The notes below the pieces were generated by a model that was given only the letters and a program-made list of their open reading frames with translations, was not told the DNA's origin and made no database searches. Shown piece after piece: positions 23,536 to 32,502 of a stretch of 64,000 nt of DNA; position 1 is the stretch's first letter, and the number at the start of each line of letters is the position of its first letter. The translations under genes and the position numbers were made by a program. Source of the stretch: Anaerolinea sp. (lineage in GTDB: Bacteria; Chloroflexota; Anaerolineae; Anaerolineales; Anaerolineaceae); NCBI GenBank assembly GCA_029975055.1, contig JARKPU010000022.1:124001-188000 (forward strand), written 5' to 3'.

Positions 23536-25569
23536 GTGATTTCCAGGCTGGCGAAACAACTTGCCGCGCCGGGTCTGCTCCTGGGCATCTGCCTGCTGGC
23601 GTTCGGCCTGCAAACGCCTTGGCTGGGCTATTACCTCGACGATTGGATCATCCTGGCGGCTTACCGGGCGGGCGGAGCAAACGGCCTGTTCCTCTACTCC
23701 TTTCTGGATAACCGCCCGCTGGTCTTTTGGACCTGGTGGGCGGGCTTCCAGGTGCTCGGCTCGGCGCCCTTCGGCTGGCAGGTGTGGACTCTCTTCTGGC
23801 GGTTTCTCACCGCTCTGGCGGCCTGGCTGGCGCTCCGCGCACTGTGGCCGCAGCAGGCCCGCCGGGCGCTTTGGGCGGCCTTGCTCTTTGCCGTTTACCC
23901 GCTCTTTTTCCAGCAGCCCTCGGCGCTGACTTACAGCTTCCACTGGTTCTGCTTCTTCCTCTACTGCATCTCCCTGTATTGGATGATCCGCGCGGCGCGC
24001 GAGCCGCAGCGCTATCTGCTCTTCTCCTCGCTGGCCATCCTGGCGAATGCCATCCAGCTCTTCTCGTCTGAGTTTTACGCCGGGCTGGAGCTGCTGCGCC
24101 CGCTGGTGCTCACCTTCGTCATGCTCGAAGGAGCGCCGCCCCTGCGCAGGCGCCTGGCGCGCGCCGCCCTGCATTGGGCCCCCTATGCGGCCCTCTTTTG
24201 CGGCTACCTGGCCTGGCGGCTGGTGTTCATGCCCACGCCCGGCGTTGACCGCAACACGCCGGGGGTGCTCTACGGCCTGCTGACCAGCCCGCTCAGCACC
24301 CTCGCTGCGCTGGCCGCCATGGTGCTGCAAGATTTAGCCGAAGGGCTGGCGGGGGTCTGGTACCGCACCGTGCAGGCCTCGGTTTTCACCTTCTCGCCGC
24401 TCTCCAACCTGTTTGCCTGGGCGGCAGCAGCGGCGGCCGCGGCGCTGGCCTGGCTGGGCCTGCGCTTCCTGCGCAGCACCGATTCCGGCGCGGAGAAACC
24501 CGCCTGGAGAAGGCAGGCTTTCACCCTCGGGCTGGCGGGCATGCTGGCCGGTTTTGCCCCGGGCTGGGCAACCGGCCGCCAGTTCACCGACCCGACCGGG
24601 CTGTATAACGACCGCTTCGGGCTGGCGGCGATGCTGGGGGCCGGCATCCTGCTCGTCTGCCTGCTCGACCTGCTGCTGCGCCCGGGGAGACTCCAGGCGG
24701 TGGCCGTCTGCCTGCTGATCGGACTGGCGGTGGGGCAGCACTTCCGCAGCGCCAGCGTCTACCGCTGGTCTTGGGAAGAGCAAACCCGGCTGTTCTGGCA
24801 GTTCAAATGGCGCGCGCCCGGCTTGAAGTACCCCACGGCCATCCTGGGCAACGGCGCGCTGGTGAAGTACATCGGCTCGTGGGCCAACATTTCGGCATTC
24901 AACCTGCTCTACGAACCGCACCCCGCGCTGCCGGACGCAGACCTGTGGTACATCGACCTGTATAAGACCGATCTGAGCCGGTCGGTGGAAGAGGGCGCTC
25001 CCATCCGGGACACGCGCAAATTCCTGAACTTCTCATCCGCTGCCGGCGAGAGCATCGTGCTGGCAGACGACCTCGCCGAGAACCAATGCCTGTGGATTGT
25101 TTCGGAGGCCGACCGCCACAACCCTTACCTGAGCGCGGAATTGACCCGCGTGCTGCCGCTTTCAGATTTGGGGCGCATCCTGCCGCAGGGAGGCGCGCCC
25201 CCGGCCGAGATCTTTGGCAGAGAACCCGCGCACACCTGGTGCTATACCTACCAGAAGGCGCGCCTGGCCGAGCAAAATGCCGACTGGGAGCAGGTGATGG
25301 CGTTATGGGATGCGGCCGCCGGGCAGGGCCTTCACCCGCGCAGCGAGCCGGAGTATGTGCCCTTCATCCTGGCCGCTGCGCACACGGGCCGCTGGAGCCT
25401 TGCTCTGGATTTGACGGAGAAAGCCTATTTCCCCGATTACATCATGCACGATTACCTGTGCACCACCTGGCGGCGAATCCGCGATGAAGCCCCCGCCTCG
25501 CCCGAAAAGCAAGCCGCGCTGGGGCAGGCCGCCCGGCAGTTCGATTGCCAACCCATCCTCGCCCCCTAG
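23536..25569 (+). CDS. Large multi-span membrane protein, GT-C glycosyltransferase-like
   Basis: A 677-aa protein with about 11 membrane segments in the first 400 residues and a soluble C-terminal region of about 270 residues. WLGYYLDDWIIL after the first helix gives the acidic DD pair in the first outer loop that marks GT-C glycosyltransferases, followed by NRPLVFWTWW. These enzymes transfer sugars or mannose from lipid carriers to proteins or glycans outside the cell. The start is GTG with a -10-like box six bases upstream. The C-terminal part has no recognised domain. The sugar donor and acceptor are unknown. Confidence 0.6.
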   Translation: MISRLAKQLAAPGLLLGICLLAFGLQTPWLGYYLDDWIILAAYRAGGANGLFLYSFLDNRPLVFWTWWAGFQVLGSAPFGWQVWTLFWRFLTALAAWLALRALWPQQARRALWAALLFAVYPLFFQQPSALTYSFHWFCFFLYCISLYWMIRAAREPQRYLLFSSLAILANAIQLFSSEFYAGLELLRPLVLTFVMLEGAPPLRRRLARAALHWAPYAALFCGYLAWRLVFMPTPGVDRNTPGVLYGLLTSPLSTLAALAAMVLQDLAEGLAGVWYRTVQASVFTFSPLSNLFAWAAAAAAAALAWLGLRFLRSTDSGAEKPAWRRQAFTLGLAGMLAGFAPGWATGRQFTDPTGLYNDRFGLAAMLGAGILLVCLLDLLLRPGRLQAVAVCLLIGLAVGQHFRSASVYRWSWEEQTRLFWQFKWRAPGLKYPTAILGNGALVKYIGSWANISAFNLLYEPHPALPDADLWYIDLYKTDLSRSVEEGAPIRDTRKFLNFSSAAGESIVLADDLAENQCLWIVSEADRHNPYLSAELTRVLPLSDLGRILPQGGAPPAEIFGREPAHTWCYTYQKARLAEQNADWEQVMALWDAAAGQGLHPRSEPEYVPFILAAAHTGRWSLALDLTEKAYFPDYIMHDYLCTTWRRIRDEAPASPEKQAALGQAARQFDCQPILAP

Positions 25570-25578
25570 GCGGTTCCC

Positions 25579-25749
25579 TCACCCCTCGGGTTCTTCCAGC
25601 TCGGGCGGGTCGAGGCTGATCACCACCCATTCCGAGCCGCACACCACGCAGGTCACCATCACGCCGGGGTCGGCGTATGTCAGGTCGATCTCACCGCCGC
25701 AAGACGGGCAGACCGTCAACGGGCGCTCATCGAAGGCTCTTTCGCTCAT
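25579..25749 (-). CDS. LysW-like small zinc-ribbon protein
   Basis: A 56-aa acidic protein; I use ATG 25749, preceded by AAAGGA. CPSCG and CVVCG form a zinc ribbon. The following VVISLDPPELEEPEG is very like the tail of LysW, the carrier protein of amino-group-protected lysine/arginine biosynthesis. True LysW ends in a Glu that receives the substrate; this one ends in EG, so the carrier function is doubtful. No lysine genes are nearby. It may be a free-standing zinc ribbon of other function. Its stop lies 10 bp from the end of the convergent GT-C gene. Confidence 0.6.
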   Translation of the reverse strand: MSERAFDERPLTVCPSCGGEIDLTYADPGVMVTCVVCGSEWVVISLDPPELEEPEG

Positions 25750-25895
25750 CGCAATCCTTTCTCCGGGCAAGCGCGAATGCCACAATCGCTCAGTGCTTTT
25801 ATTCTTTTATCAGCACACGATTCACAATTGTACCCCCCCCCCGTCCCGGCAGGCAGCGGGCATGCCCTTTCGTTGCTCAAGAAAATTCCATTCTT

Positions 25896-25934
25896 AAAAA
25901 CCGAAAGCCCGCGGTGGTGCCCGCACCGTGGGCT
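25896..25934 (-). terminator. Intrinsic terminator after the HD-GYP gene
   Basis: Minus strand: AGCCCACGGTG / CACCGCGGGCT stem followed by TTCGGTTTTT. It lies about 320 bp past the HD-GYP stop. Together with the nearby palindrome it fills the 500-bp gap, which contains no gene I can see. Confidence 0.6.
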
Positions 25935-26134
25935 CCGGCGGTCGGGCGCTGCCTTGCGCCCGGCCAGGAGAAAAGATGGGAGGAAATGCTCAATCCCTCA
26001 CATGAGAAGGATTGTTCTGAGTATAGAAAACTCGGCGCGCCGGGGCAATTCCCCAAACGGGTAATTCTTCTGGGAAGGGTCAGGCGCCTGGTGGTTTTCT
26101 CGCTGAGTTTAAAACATTTCCCCTCATCCCCCGG

Positions 26135-26221
26135 CCCTCACCCCCACGGGTGTGCGAAGCGCGTCCCAGAGGGAGAAGGGAAGTAAAAACCCTCTCCCAG
26201 AGGGAAAGGGTAGGGTGAGGG
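26135..26221. repeat. Inverted-repeat element with CCCTCACCC/GGGTGAGGG ends
   Basis: CCCTCACCC at 26135 and GGGTGAGGG at 26213 bound an 87-bp stretch that also holds CCCAGAGGGAGAAGGG and CCCTCTCCCAGAGGG. It looks like a widespread intergenic palindromic repeat. It carries no coding potential. Confidence 0.65.
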
Positions 26222-26250
26222 AAAAACCAGGAATTTAACGTGAAAACCAC

Positions 26251-29200
26251 TCAGGCCGGCGGATCGATCAACCGCAGGAAGACTTCTGCAAGGTGAGGGT
26301 CGAAGTGACGCCCCGCCTGCTCGCGGATATACTGGATGGCCTGCGAACGCGGCCAGGCCGGGCGGTAGGGCCGCACATTCGTCAGCGCATCGAAGACATC
26401 CGCCAGCGCAAAGATGCGTGCCTCTAACGGGATCTCCTCGCCCGCCAGCCCGCGCGGGTAACCGGAGCCGTCCCATTTTTCGTGGTGGCAGTAGGGAATG
26501 TTGAGCGCCGGGCGCAGGTAGGCGATGGGCGCAAGCATCTCGTAGGCATAGGCGGGGTGCATGCGCATCACCTTCCACTCTTCCTCGGTGAGCGCGTCCT
26601 GCTTGAGCAGGATGCGGTCGGGCACGCCCATTTTGCCGATGTCATGCAGCATGGCTCCGCGCCGGATGTGCACCAGGCGCTCTCCGGCCAGGCCGATCTC
26701 TTCCGCCAGGCGGAGGGTAAGCTCGGTGACGCGCTGGGTGTGGAATTCGGTTTCGCGGTCGCGCAAGTCTAACGCACGCGACCAGCCTTCGATCGTCCTG
26801 TCGTAGGCATCCAGCAGTTCGCGGTTCGATTCCTGCAGGCCCTGGTAGAGATCGGCGTTTTCGATGGCCGTGGCGGTGGTGCTGCCGATCAGCATCAGCA
26901 GGCCGGTTTCTTCGGCGGTGAAGCGCCCGCGGGTGGGGCTGACCAGCACCATCACGCCCAGGGCTTTGCCGCGCGTCACCAAAGGAACGATGACCGCCGA
27001 CCCGTCTTCGGGCAATTCGAGGCTGAGCGGTGAAAGCTGAGGCTGGATGCAGCGAACCGAGTCAACGAGCTGCGGCTCATGCGATTGAATCGCGCGCAAG
27101 AAGAGGTCGCAGCCGCTATCCGAGAGCGTGAGCCCCTCTGCGCCGGTCACATCCCACTCACGGCCGCCGGAGACTGCATAAATGAACCGGCCCCAACCGC
27201 CGGGCGCATCCACTTTTACGATCGCCAGGGTCGAAACGCCCCCCACCAGGTCGTTCACCGAGGCCGAGAGGCGCCTGTAGATGTCGCCCAGGTCGAGCGT
27301 TTCGGCCATGGCGCGCCCGGCGGCGGTGATCGCCACGGTTTGCTCGGCGTAGCGCAAGGTGCGTTCGTGCAGGCTGGCGCGGTGAATCGCGTTGGCGCTC
27401 ATATCCGCCACGGCCTGTAAAACGCGGAATTCTTCCGGCGTGAAGGGGTAGCTGCGCCCCACCCACAGCACGCCGATCTTCTCTCCCTGCACCATGAGGG
27501 GCGCCCCCACAACCGAGGTTATGCCCTGCAGAGGCAGCGCCAGCTTGAATTGGGGTTCCGCCTGCAGGTCGCTGGTCAGGTAAGGGCCTTCGGCGGCAAA
27601 GACCAGGCCCGAGATGCCCTCGCCAAGCTGGAAATAACGCCCGGTGGAAACGGCCGCCGTCCCGCGGCCCAGCTCAAGATAGAGCGCTTTCCTGGAGGGG
27701 TCGTAAGAGGCAATCGCCGCCCCGTTTCCACGCAGCAGTTCGAGGAGCTGGTCGAGAATGATCGGGAGCATCTCGGCGCGGGTTTCGGCCTTGCGCAGCG
27801 CCGTGGAGACCGAGACAATGGCCTGCATTTCGCGCTCGCGCTGCACCTCGTCGGTGATATTGCGCTTGACCGCAGCGTAATTGATGATGCGGCCGGAGGC
27901 GTCCTTCACCGGGAAGATGGTCGAGTTTTCATAGAACAGGCTGCCGTCTTTCCGCCGGTTGACCAGCCTGCCGGTCCACGGCTTGCCGGAAGTCAACCTT
28001 TGCCACATCCGGCGGTAGAACCGTTCATCCTGATAGCCGCTCTTGAGGATGCGCGGATTTTTACCGCGCACTTCCTCGAAGGTGTAGCCGGTGACGCGCT
28101 CGAAGTACGGGTTCACGTAGAGGATATCGCCGGCCAGGTCGGTGATCACCACGGCCTCGGCGGCCTGCTGAACCACGCCCGCCAGGCGCGACATTTCCAT
28201 CTGCGCGCGCACCTGCGCGGAGACATCGCGGATGATCGTCGTCAGGAAGACGCTCTCGCCGACCGCCACCTTTGAGATGGTCACCTCGGCCGGGAACTCT
28301 TCACCGTTCACGCGGCTCGCGCGGGTGTAGATTGCCCCGCTCACCATCCGGTCTGCATCGCGCCCGCGGGTGACGGCCTTGGCCCCCTGCTCCAAATCCT
28401 CGAAAAGCAGCTCCGGCATCAAACGCCCCACCGCCTGGCCGATCATCTCTTCCGCGCCGCAGCCAAACATGCGCTCGGCGGCCTCGTTAAACAGGAAGAT
28501 CTTGCCGCGCTCATCCATGGTGATGATCCCATCCATGGCCGAATCGATGATCGCCGCCAGCCGCTCCTGGCTGATGCGCAGCGCTTCTTCGGCCAGCTTG
28601 CGGCGGGTGATATCGCGATTCACCCCAAGGGTGGCGGTCAGTTTCCCCTGGCTGTCGAAAATCGGCAGCACCACCAGGTCGGCTGTGCCGGTGGAGCCGT
28701 CGCGGCGCATGAAGGTGTACTCCCCTTCCCACCGGCCGTCTCGCAGAAGCTTCTCGATCAGCTCGTCTTCCAACTCCTCGGCGCTATCGGGCGGGCGGAT
28801 GATTGTCACCGGCTTGCCGATGACTTCGTCACGCCGGTATTGGAACATGCGCTCGGCTGCCGGGTTCCAATCGATGATGCGCCGGCCGTCGGTCAGGATA
28901 ATCGCATCGAAGATATTGGCGAACGTCAACGCCTGCCGGCTGACTTCTTCATACAGGCGCGCATTTTGGAGGGCAATGGCCGCGTGCCCGGCCATCAGTT
29001 CGAGCATGGCCAGGTCGTCGCTGTTGAAGGCGCAGGGCTTGTAGCTCTGCACGCTGAAGGTGCCGATCACCTTGCCGGAGAGTTTGAGCGGCACCACCAG
29101 CACCGAGCGAGCGTTCACCGGTTTGCCAAAATGCACCGACGAGGGCATCCGGTCGCGTTCTTTGAGGAAATCATCAATGCGCATCGAAACACCGGTGCGC

Positions 29201-30402
29201 AGTACATAGCCCGACCAGCCCTGGTCGTCTCGAATTCGGAAAGAAGGGTACGTGCGGCCGCCATCGAAGAGGTAAATGCCCTCGATCTCGTGGTTCTTTT
29301 CGTCCCACAGCGTGATGGTGAAGACATCGAACTGGAGCAAACGGGCAGTGGCGGAATGAATGGCTTCGCACACGGCCTGCATATCCAGGCGCGCGGCGGC
29401 GATTTCCTGGCTGGCGTCATGAATGGCGGCCAGCTGCGCCAGGCGCCGGCGCGCGCTCTCTTCGCTGCGCATATGGTCGATGGCGACGCCCAGTTGAATG
29501 CCAAGCGTCATCATCAGGCGCTGGTCTTCCGCCGAAAAGGCGTGCGGGTGGTCTCTTTCGACATTGATCACGCCAAGGATTTCATCGCGCAGGCGAATCG
29601 GCACGCACAGTTGCGAACAGGTCTCGCTTCCACGGTGGAGAGAGGGCTCGCGGCGCTCCACTTCGGGCATGTTCACCGGCCGGCCTGTGAGCGCCACCGC
29701 GCCGATGGTTCCCTCGCCCAGGGCAAACGGGGTGGTTTTTTCTTTTCCGGTAATCCCCCGGCAAGAAGGATGGAAGCTCAATGTTTGCGTGGAGGGGTCG
29801 AGGGTTAAAATCCCGAATCTGCCGGGGTTCAAGGTCTCGGCGATCAGGCTGCTGACGCGCTCGATCAGCTCCGATTCGCTGCGCGCCTCGAACGCCGCCG
29901 CCGCCACCCCGTGCAAAACGGCCAGCTCATTGCGTGACTGCCTGAGTTCTCCGGTGCCGCTCTTCCGGCGGGCACCCCGGATAACGGCTCGCTGCGCCGC
30001 CTCATGAAGGCGGCCCGGAAGCTCGCTCCAGGCCAGCGCATCGCTTAATCCGGCCTCCCTGGCCGATTGAAGCGCGCCTTCATCGGGCGCATCCACCAGC
30101 GCCAGCAGGGCAAGCTCTGGGGCCTGCCGGGCTGAGCGCTTCAGCGCCGCCAACAGTTCCGGCCCGCCGAGCGGCCAATCCACCAGGGCCAGGTCCCAGA
30201 TGGCAAGCCCAAAGGCTTCCTCCAGCTCAGCGGCCGTGTTCGCCAGGCGCAGTTCCACGGCGCTGCCGAGGCCCGCTTTGCTCAGAGAATCCAAAAGCAT
30301 GGTCGCATCTGCACGATCCGTCACAAAGACCAGCTTGAGAGAAGTCGCCTTCAACGGCATTGTATGGATTTTTTCGACCTGTTGAATCACCTGCCTGCGC
30401 AT
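26251..30402 (-). CDS. Giant GAF/PAS/HD-GYP c-di-GMP phosphodiesterase-type sensor
   Basis: About 1,383 aa from ATG 30402, which has GGTGAG six bases upstream. The longer track start would overlap the dCMP deaminase gene and lacks an RBS. Domain order: degenerate receiver-like domain (about 15-130), GAF (155-300), GAF (325-480), PAS (about 490), PAS (about 610), PAS/PAC (about 740; VTGYTFEEVRGKNPRIL), GAF (865-1010), GAF (1020-1180) and HD-GYP. The HD-GYP has LHDIGKMGVPD near 1250 and HHEKWDGSGYPRGL near 1305, so the metal and GYP residues are intact. It should hydrolyse cyclic di-GMP in response to small ligands or redox state. No membrane segment, so it is cytoplasmic. Confidence 0.9.
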   Translation of the reverse strand: MRRQVIQQVEKIHTMPLKATSLKLVFVTDRADATMLLDSLSKAGLGSAVELRLANTAAELEEAFGLAIWDLALVDWPLGGPELLAALKRSARQAPELALLALVDAPDEGALQSAREAGLSDALAWSELPGRLHEAAQRAVIRGARRKSGTGELRQSRNELAVLHGVAAAAFEARSESELIERVSSLIAETLNPGRFGILTLDPSTQTLSFHPSCRGITGKEKTTPFALGEGTIGAVALTGRPVNMPEVERREPSLHRGSETCSQLCVPIRLRDEILGVINVERDHPHAFSAEDQRLMMTLGIQLGVAIDHMRSEESARRRLAQLAAIHDASQEIAAARLDMQAVCEAIHSATARLLQFDVFTITLWDEKNHEIEGIYLFDGGRTYPSFRIRDDQGWSGYVLRTGVSMRIDDFLKERDRMPSSVHFGKPVNARSVLVVPLKLSGKVIGTFSVQSYKPCAFNSDDLAMLELMAGHAAIALQNARLYEEVSRQALTFANIFDAIILTDGRRIIDWNPAAERMFQYRRDEVIGKPVTIIRPPDSAEELEDELIEKLLRDGRWEGEYTFMRRDGSTGTADLVVLPIFDSQGKLTATLGVNRDITRRKLAEEALRISQERLAAIIDSAMDGIITMDERGKIFLFNEAAERMFGCGAEEMIGQAVGRLMPELLFEDLEQGAKAVTRGRDADRMVSGAIYTRASRVNGEEFPAEVTISKVAVGESVFLTTIIRDVSAQVRAQMEMSRLAGVVQQAAEAVVITDLAGDILYVNPYFERVTGYTFEEVRGKNPRILKSGYQDERFYRRMWQRLTSGKPWTGRLVNRRKDGSLFYENSTIFPVKDASGRIINYAAVKRNITDEVQREREMQAIVSVSTALRKAETRAEMLPIILDQLLELLRGNGAAIASYDPSRKALYLELGRGTAAVSTGRYFQLGEGISGLVFAAEGPYLTSDLQAEPQFKLALPLQGITSVVGAPLMVQGEKIGVLWVGRSYPFTPEEFRVLQAVADMSANAIHRASLHERTLRYAEQTVAITAAGRAMAETLDLGDIYRRLSASVNDLVGGVSTLAIVKVDAPGGWGRFIYAVSGGREWDVTGAEGLTLSDSGCDLFLRAIQSHEPQLVDSVRCIQPQLSPLSLELPEDGSAVIVPLVTRGKALGVMVLVSPTRGRFTAEETGLLMLIGSTTATAIENADLYQGLQESNRELLDAYDRTIEGWSRALDLRDRETEFHTQRVTELTLRLAEEIGLAGERLVHIRRGAMLHDIGKMGVPDRILLKQDALTEEEWKVMRMHPAYAYEMLAPIAYLRPALNIPYCHHEKWDGSGYPRGLAGEEIPLEARIFALADVFDALTNVRPYRPAWPRSQAIQYIREQAGRHFDPHLAEVFLRLIDPPA

Positions 30403-30567
30403 CCGCTCACCAAGATCAGGTACAATTAAGATCGCAGTAATGAAGCCGTCTGGGAGCTTTCTTCTCTCAGCCACTCTTAATAGGAAGCTCCAGCCTGCGA
30501 GAGCCGCAACCACCATTATACAGGCGGCAGGCAGCCCTGGAATTAACAGTTTTGTTTGGAGGCATTC

Positions 30568-30996
30568 ATGCGCCCCGATTGGGATTCCTATTTTATGAAA
30601 ATTGCCTTCGCGGTATCGGAACGCAGTACATGCGACCGGGCTTTTGTGGGCTGCGTGCTGGTGCGCGATAAACGCATCCTCACCACCGGCTTCAACGGGT
30701 CGCCGGCCGGGCAGCCGCACTGCGACGAGATCGGCCACCTGATGGTAGATGGGCACTGCGTGCGCACCATCCACGCCGAAACAAACGCCATCATCCAGGC
30801 CGCCCTGCACGGGGTTTCGAGCAAGGGTTCGACCTGCTACGTGACGCACTTCCCCTGCATTCACTGCGCAAAGGTGCTGGTCAATGCCGGGGTTGTGCGC
30901 CTGGTGTACAGCGTGGCTTACCGGCAGGACCCGATCTCGGTGGAATTCCTGGAAAGCGCCAATATCGAGATCTGTCAGAAGGTATTCACGCCGTAA
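30568..30996 (+). CDS. dCMP deaminase family protein
   Basis: A 142-aa zinc-dependent deoxycytidylate deaminase (ComEB type). The start is ATG 30568 behind GGAGG; the TTG in the track precedes that RBS. Zinc and catalytic residues: His-Ala-Glu in TIHAETNAI and Cys pair in FPCIHC. The N-terminal DWDSYFMKIAFAVSERSTCDRAFVGCVLV and later GSPAGQPHCDE match the family; the extra Cys/His residues probably bind a second zinc. It converts dCMP to dUMP for dTMP synthesis. It is divergent from the HD-GYP sensor. A strong bidirectional terminator follows. Confidence 0.9.
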   Translation: MRPDWDSYFMKIAFAVSERSTCDRAFVGCVLVRDKRILTTGFNGSPAGQPHCDEIGHLMVDGHCVRTIHAETNAIIQAALHGVSSKGSTCYVTHFPCIHCAKVLVNAGVVRLVYSVAYRQDPISVEFLESANIEICQKVFTP

Positions 30997-31000
30997 TGAG

Positions 31001-31047
31001 AAAGGAAACCCCTGAAGGTTTTCGCAAATCTTCAGGGGTTTCCTTTT
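31001..31047. terminator. Bidirectional intrinsic terminator
   Basis: AAAGGAAACCCCTGAAG pairs with CTTCAGGGGTTTCCTTT around a 12-base loop, with A-rich and T-rich ends. It serves both the dCMP deaminase (+) and bacterioferritin (-) genes. Confidence 0.9.
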
Positions 31048-31062
31048 CGGGAAATTAAAGCA

Positions 31063-31533
31063 TCAATCTTTAAGCTGCATCGCCAGGTAATTCTGCAGGC
31101 CCAGCTGCTTCACCTGGTCGAGCTGCGCCTCCAGCCAGTCGATATGCTCTTCCTCGTCCTCGAGGATCTCCTCGAGCAAGTCGCGCGTGCCGTTGTCGCC
31201 CAGGTCGACGGCCTGCTTGATGGCGGCGTTGTAAGCTTTGACCGCGCCGTACTCGGCCTGGGCATCGCTCTGCAGCTGGTCGAGTACCTCGGCCCCCACG
31301 TGCAGATCGTTGAGTTTGGAGACGATCGGCCGGCCTTCCAGGAAGAGGATGCGCGCGATGAGCTTTTCGGCGTGCTTCATCTCGTCGATGGCGCGCTTTT
31401 CGATCACATCGTGCAGGCGTTCATACCCCCAGTTGGCGCACATCTCCGAGTGCAGGATGTACTGGTTCACGGCGGTCAGTTCGTCGGCGAGCTGAACGTT
31501 CAAGGTCGCGATGATCGAATCGTTGCCTTTCAT
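31063..31533 (-). CDS. bfr: Bacterioferritin
   Basis: A 156-aa four-helix bundle protein. Ferroxidase residues are visible: E in ADELTAVNQYILHSEM, E and H in IDEMKHAEKLIARILFLEG, E in AEYGAVKAYN, and EDEEEHIDWLEAQLDQ. The Met of IDEMKHA corresponds to the haem-ligating Met of bacterioferritins, so haem binding between subunits is expected. It forms a 24-mer iron-storage and detoxification shell in the cytoplasm. GGGAGGG precedes the ATG and a TATTAT box lies near 31565. Monocistronic, ended by the shared terminator. Confidence 0.95.
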   Translation of the reverse strand: MKGNDSIIATLNVQLADELTAVNQYILHSEMCANWGYERLHDVIEKRAIDEMKHAEKLIARILFLEGRPIVSKLNDLHVGAEVLDQLQSDAQAEYGAVKAYNAAIKQAVDLGDNGTRDLLEEILEDEEEHIDWLEAQLDQVKQLGLQNYLAMQLKD

Positions 31534-31758
31534 TTGGAATCCCTCCCGTGAGATTTATTCAATAATAGCACTGTTTTCAGCGTGAAAATACGGTGTTTCT
31601 CCCGGCCTGGCCGTCTTCACGTCTGAAAATTCAGCCTGCCCCAGCCACGGGGGGATTGGCCTTTGGTTTCTCGACTTCCGAACAGCGGGCTTTTTCGGGA
31701 TCGTCTGCCCACCTGCCGAGAGGGTGTTCACGATTGGTCGAATATTCCGAGTGAATAC

Positions 31759-31786
31759 TTGTATCCATACAAATGGGTTATATAAT
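31759..31786 (+). promoter_or_regulatory. tup promoter with dyad over the -35 box
   Basis: TTGTAT (31759-31764), a 16-bp spacer and TATAAT (31781-31786), eight bases before the tupB ATG, so the message is nearly leaderless. The -35 forms half of a perfect inverted repeat TTGTAT-CC-ATACAA (31759-31772), a likely operator. The divergent/convergent regulator at 34127 is the natural candidate to bind it. Confidence 0.7.
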
Positions 31787-31794
31787 TAGTACCC

Positions 31795-32502
31795 ATGCAG
31801 CAAATCTGGCAAGGTATCCTCCAGGGGCTGCGCCTGCTCTTCACTGGCGACCCAGCCTTATGGAGAATCATCCTGCTCTCCGCTAAAGTCAGCGGGGCTG
31901 CCCTGTTGATCAGCGCCGTGATGGGCATTCCCCTGGGGGCGATCCTTGGTCTGGTGAAGTTTCCCGGCAAACGCTTGATCCAGGCCGCCATCTACACCGG
32001 CATGGGCCTCCCGCCGGTGGTGGTGGGGCTGGCCGTGTACCTGCTGCTCTCGCGCAACGGCATCCTCGGGCCGCTCAACTTACCCTGGGTGCCCGAGCTT
32101 TTCACCGTCCCTGCTATGGTCTTGGCCCAGGTGATCCTTGCCACGCCCCTGGTGGCTGGTTACACAATGACTGCAGTGGCTGAAGTTGACCCCGCCCTGC
32201 GCCTGCAGATGCAATCGCTGGGAGCCAGCCACGCTCAAAGCCTGCTGGCGGTATTGCGAGAGGCACATTTGGGGGTCATTGTGGCGCTGGTGGGCGGGTT
32301 AGGGGGCATCATCTCGGAAGTTGGGGCGGTGATGATGGTGGGCGGAAACGTGGAAGGCTCGACACGCGTGCTGACCACAGCGATCATGCTCGAAACCCGG
32401 CGCGGCAACTTCGACTTGGCCATCGGCCTGGGTTTCGTGCTGCTGCTGCTGGCCTTTCTGATCAACGTGGGCGCGGCTCATCTCCTTGGAAAGGAGCATT
32501 AA
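31795..32502 (+). CDS. tupB: Tungstate/molybdate-type ABC transporter permease TupB
   Basis: A 235-aa permease with about five membrane helices. The conserved EAA-like loop is MQSLGASHAQSLLAVLREAHLGV near residue 140-165, and MVGGNVEGSTRVLTTAIMLETRRGNFDLAIGLGFVLL follows, as in TupB/WtpB-like single permeases of tungstate systems. It forms a homodimeric channel with TupC at the membrane. It is the first gene of tupBCA. ATG sits eight bases from a TATAAT box. The TAATG overlap with tupC couples translation. Tungstate versus molybdate preference cannot be told from this protein. Confidence 0.85.
   Translation: MQQIWQGILQGLRLLFTGDPALWRIILLSAKVSGAALLISAVMGIPLGAILGLVKFPGKRLIQAAIYTGMGLPPVVVGLAVYLLLSRNGILGPLNLPWVPELFTVPAMVLAQVILATPLVAGYTMTAVAEVDPALRLQMQSLGASHAQSLLAVLREAHLGVIVALVGGLGGIISEVGAVMMVGGNVEGSTRVLTTAIMLETRRGNFDLAIGLGFVLLLLAFLINVGAAHLLGKEH

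Noticed and set aside
22642-24330. 562-codon minus-strand ORF
   Set aside because: Antisense to the 227-aa gene and the GT-C gene; it has no family motifs and is rich in Glu/Gln/Arg as typical shadows are.
30403-30864. N-terminal extension of the HD-GYP protein
   Set aside because: It overlaps the dCMP deaminase gene antisense and has no RBS.
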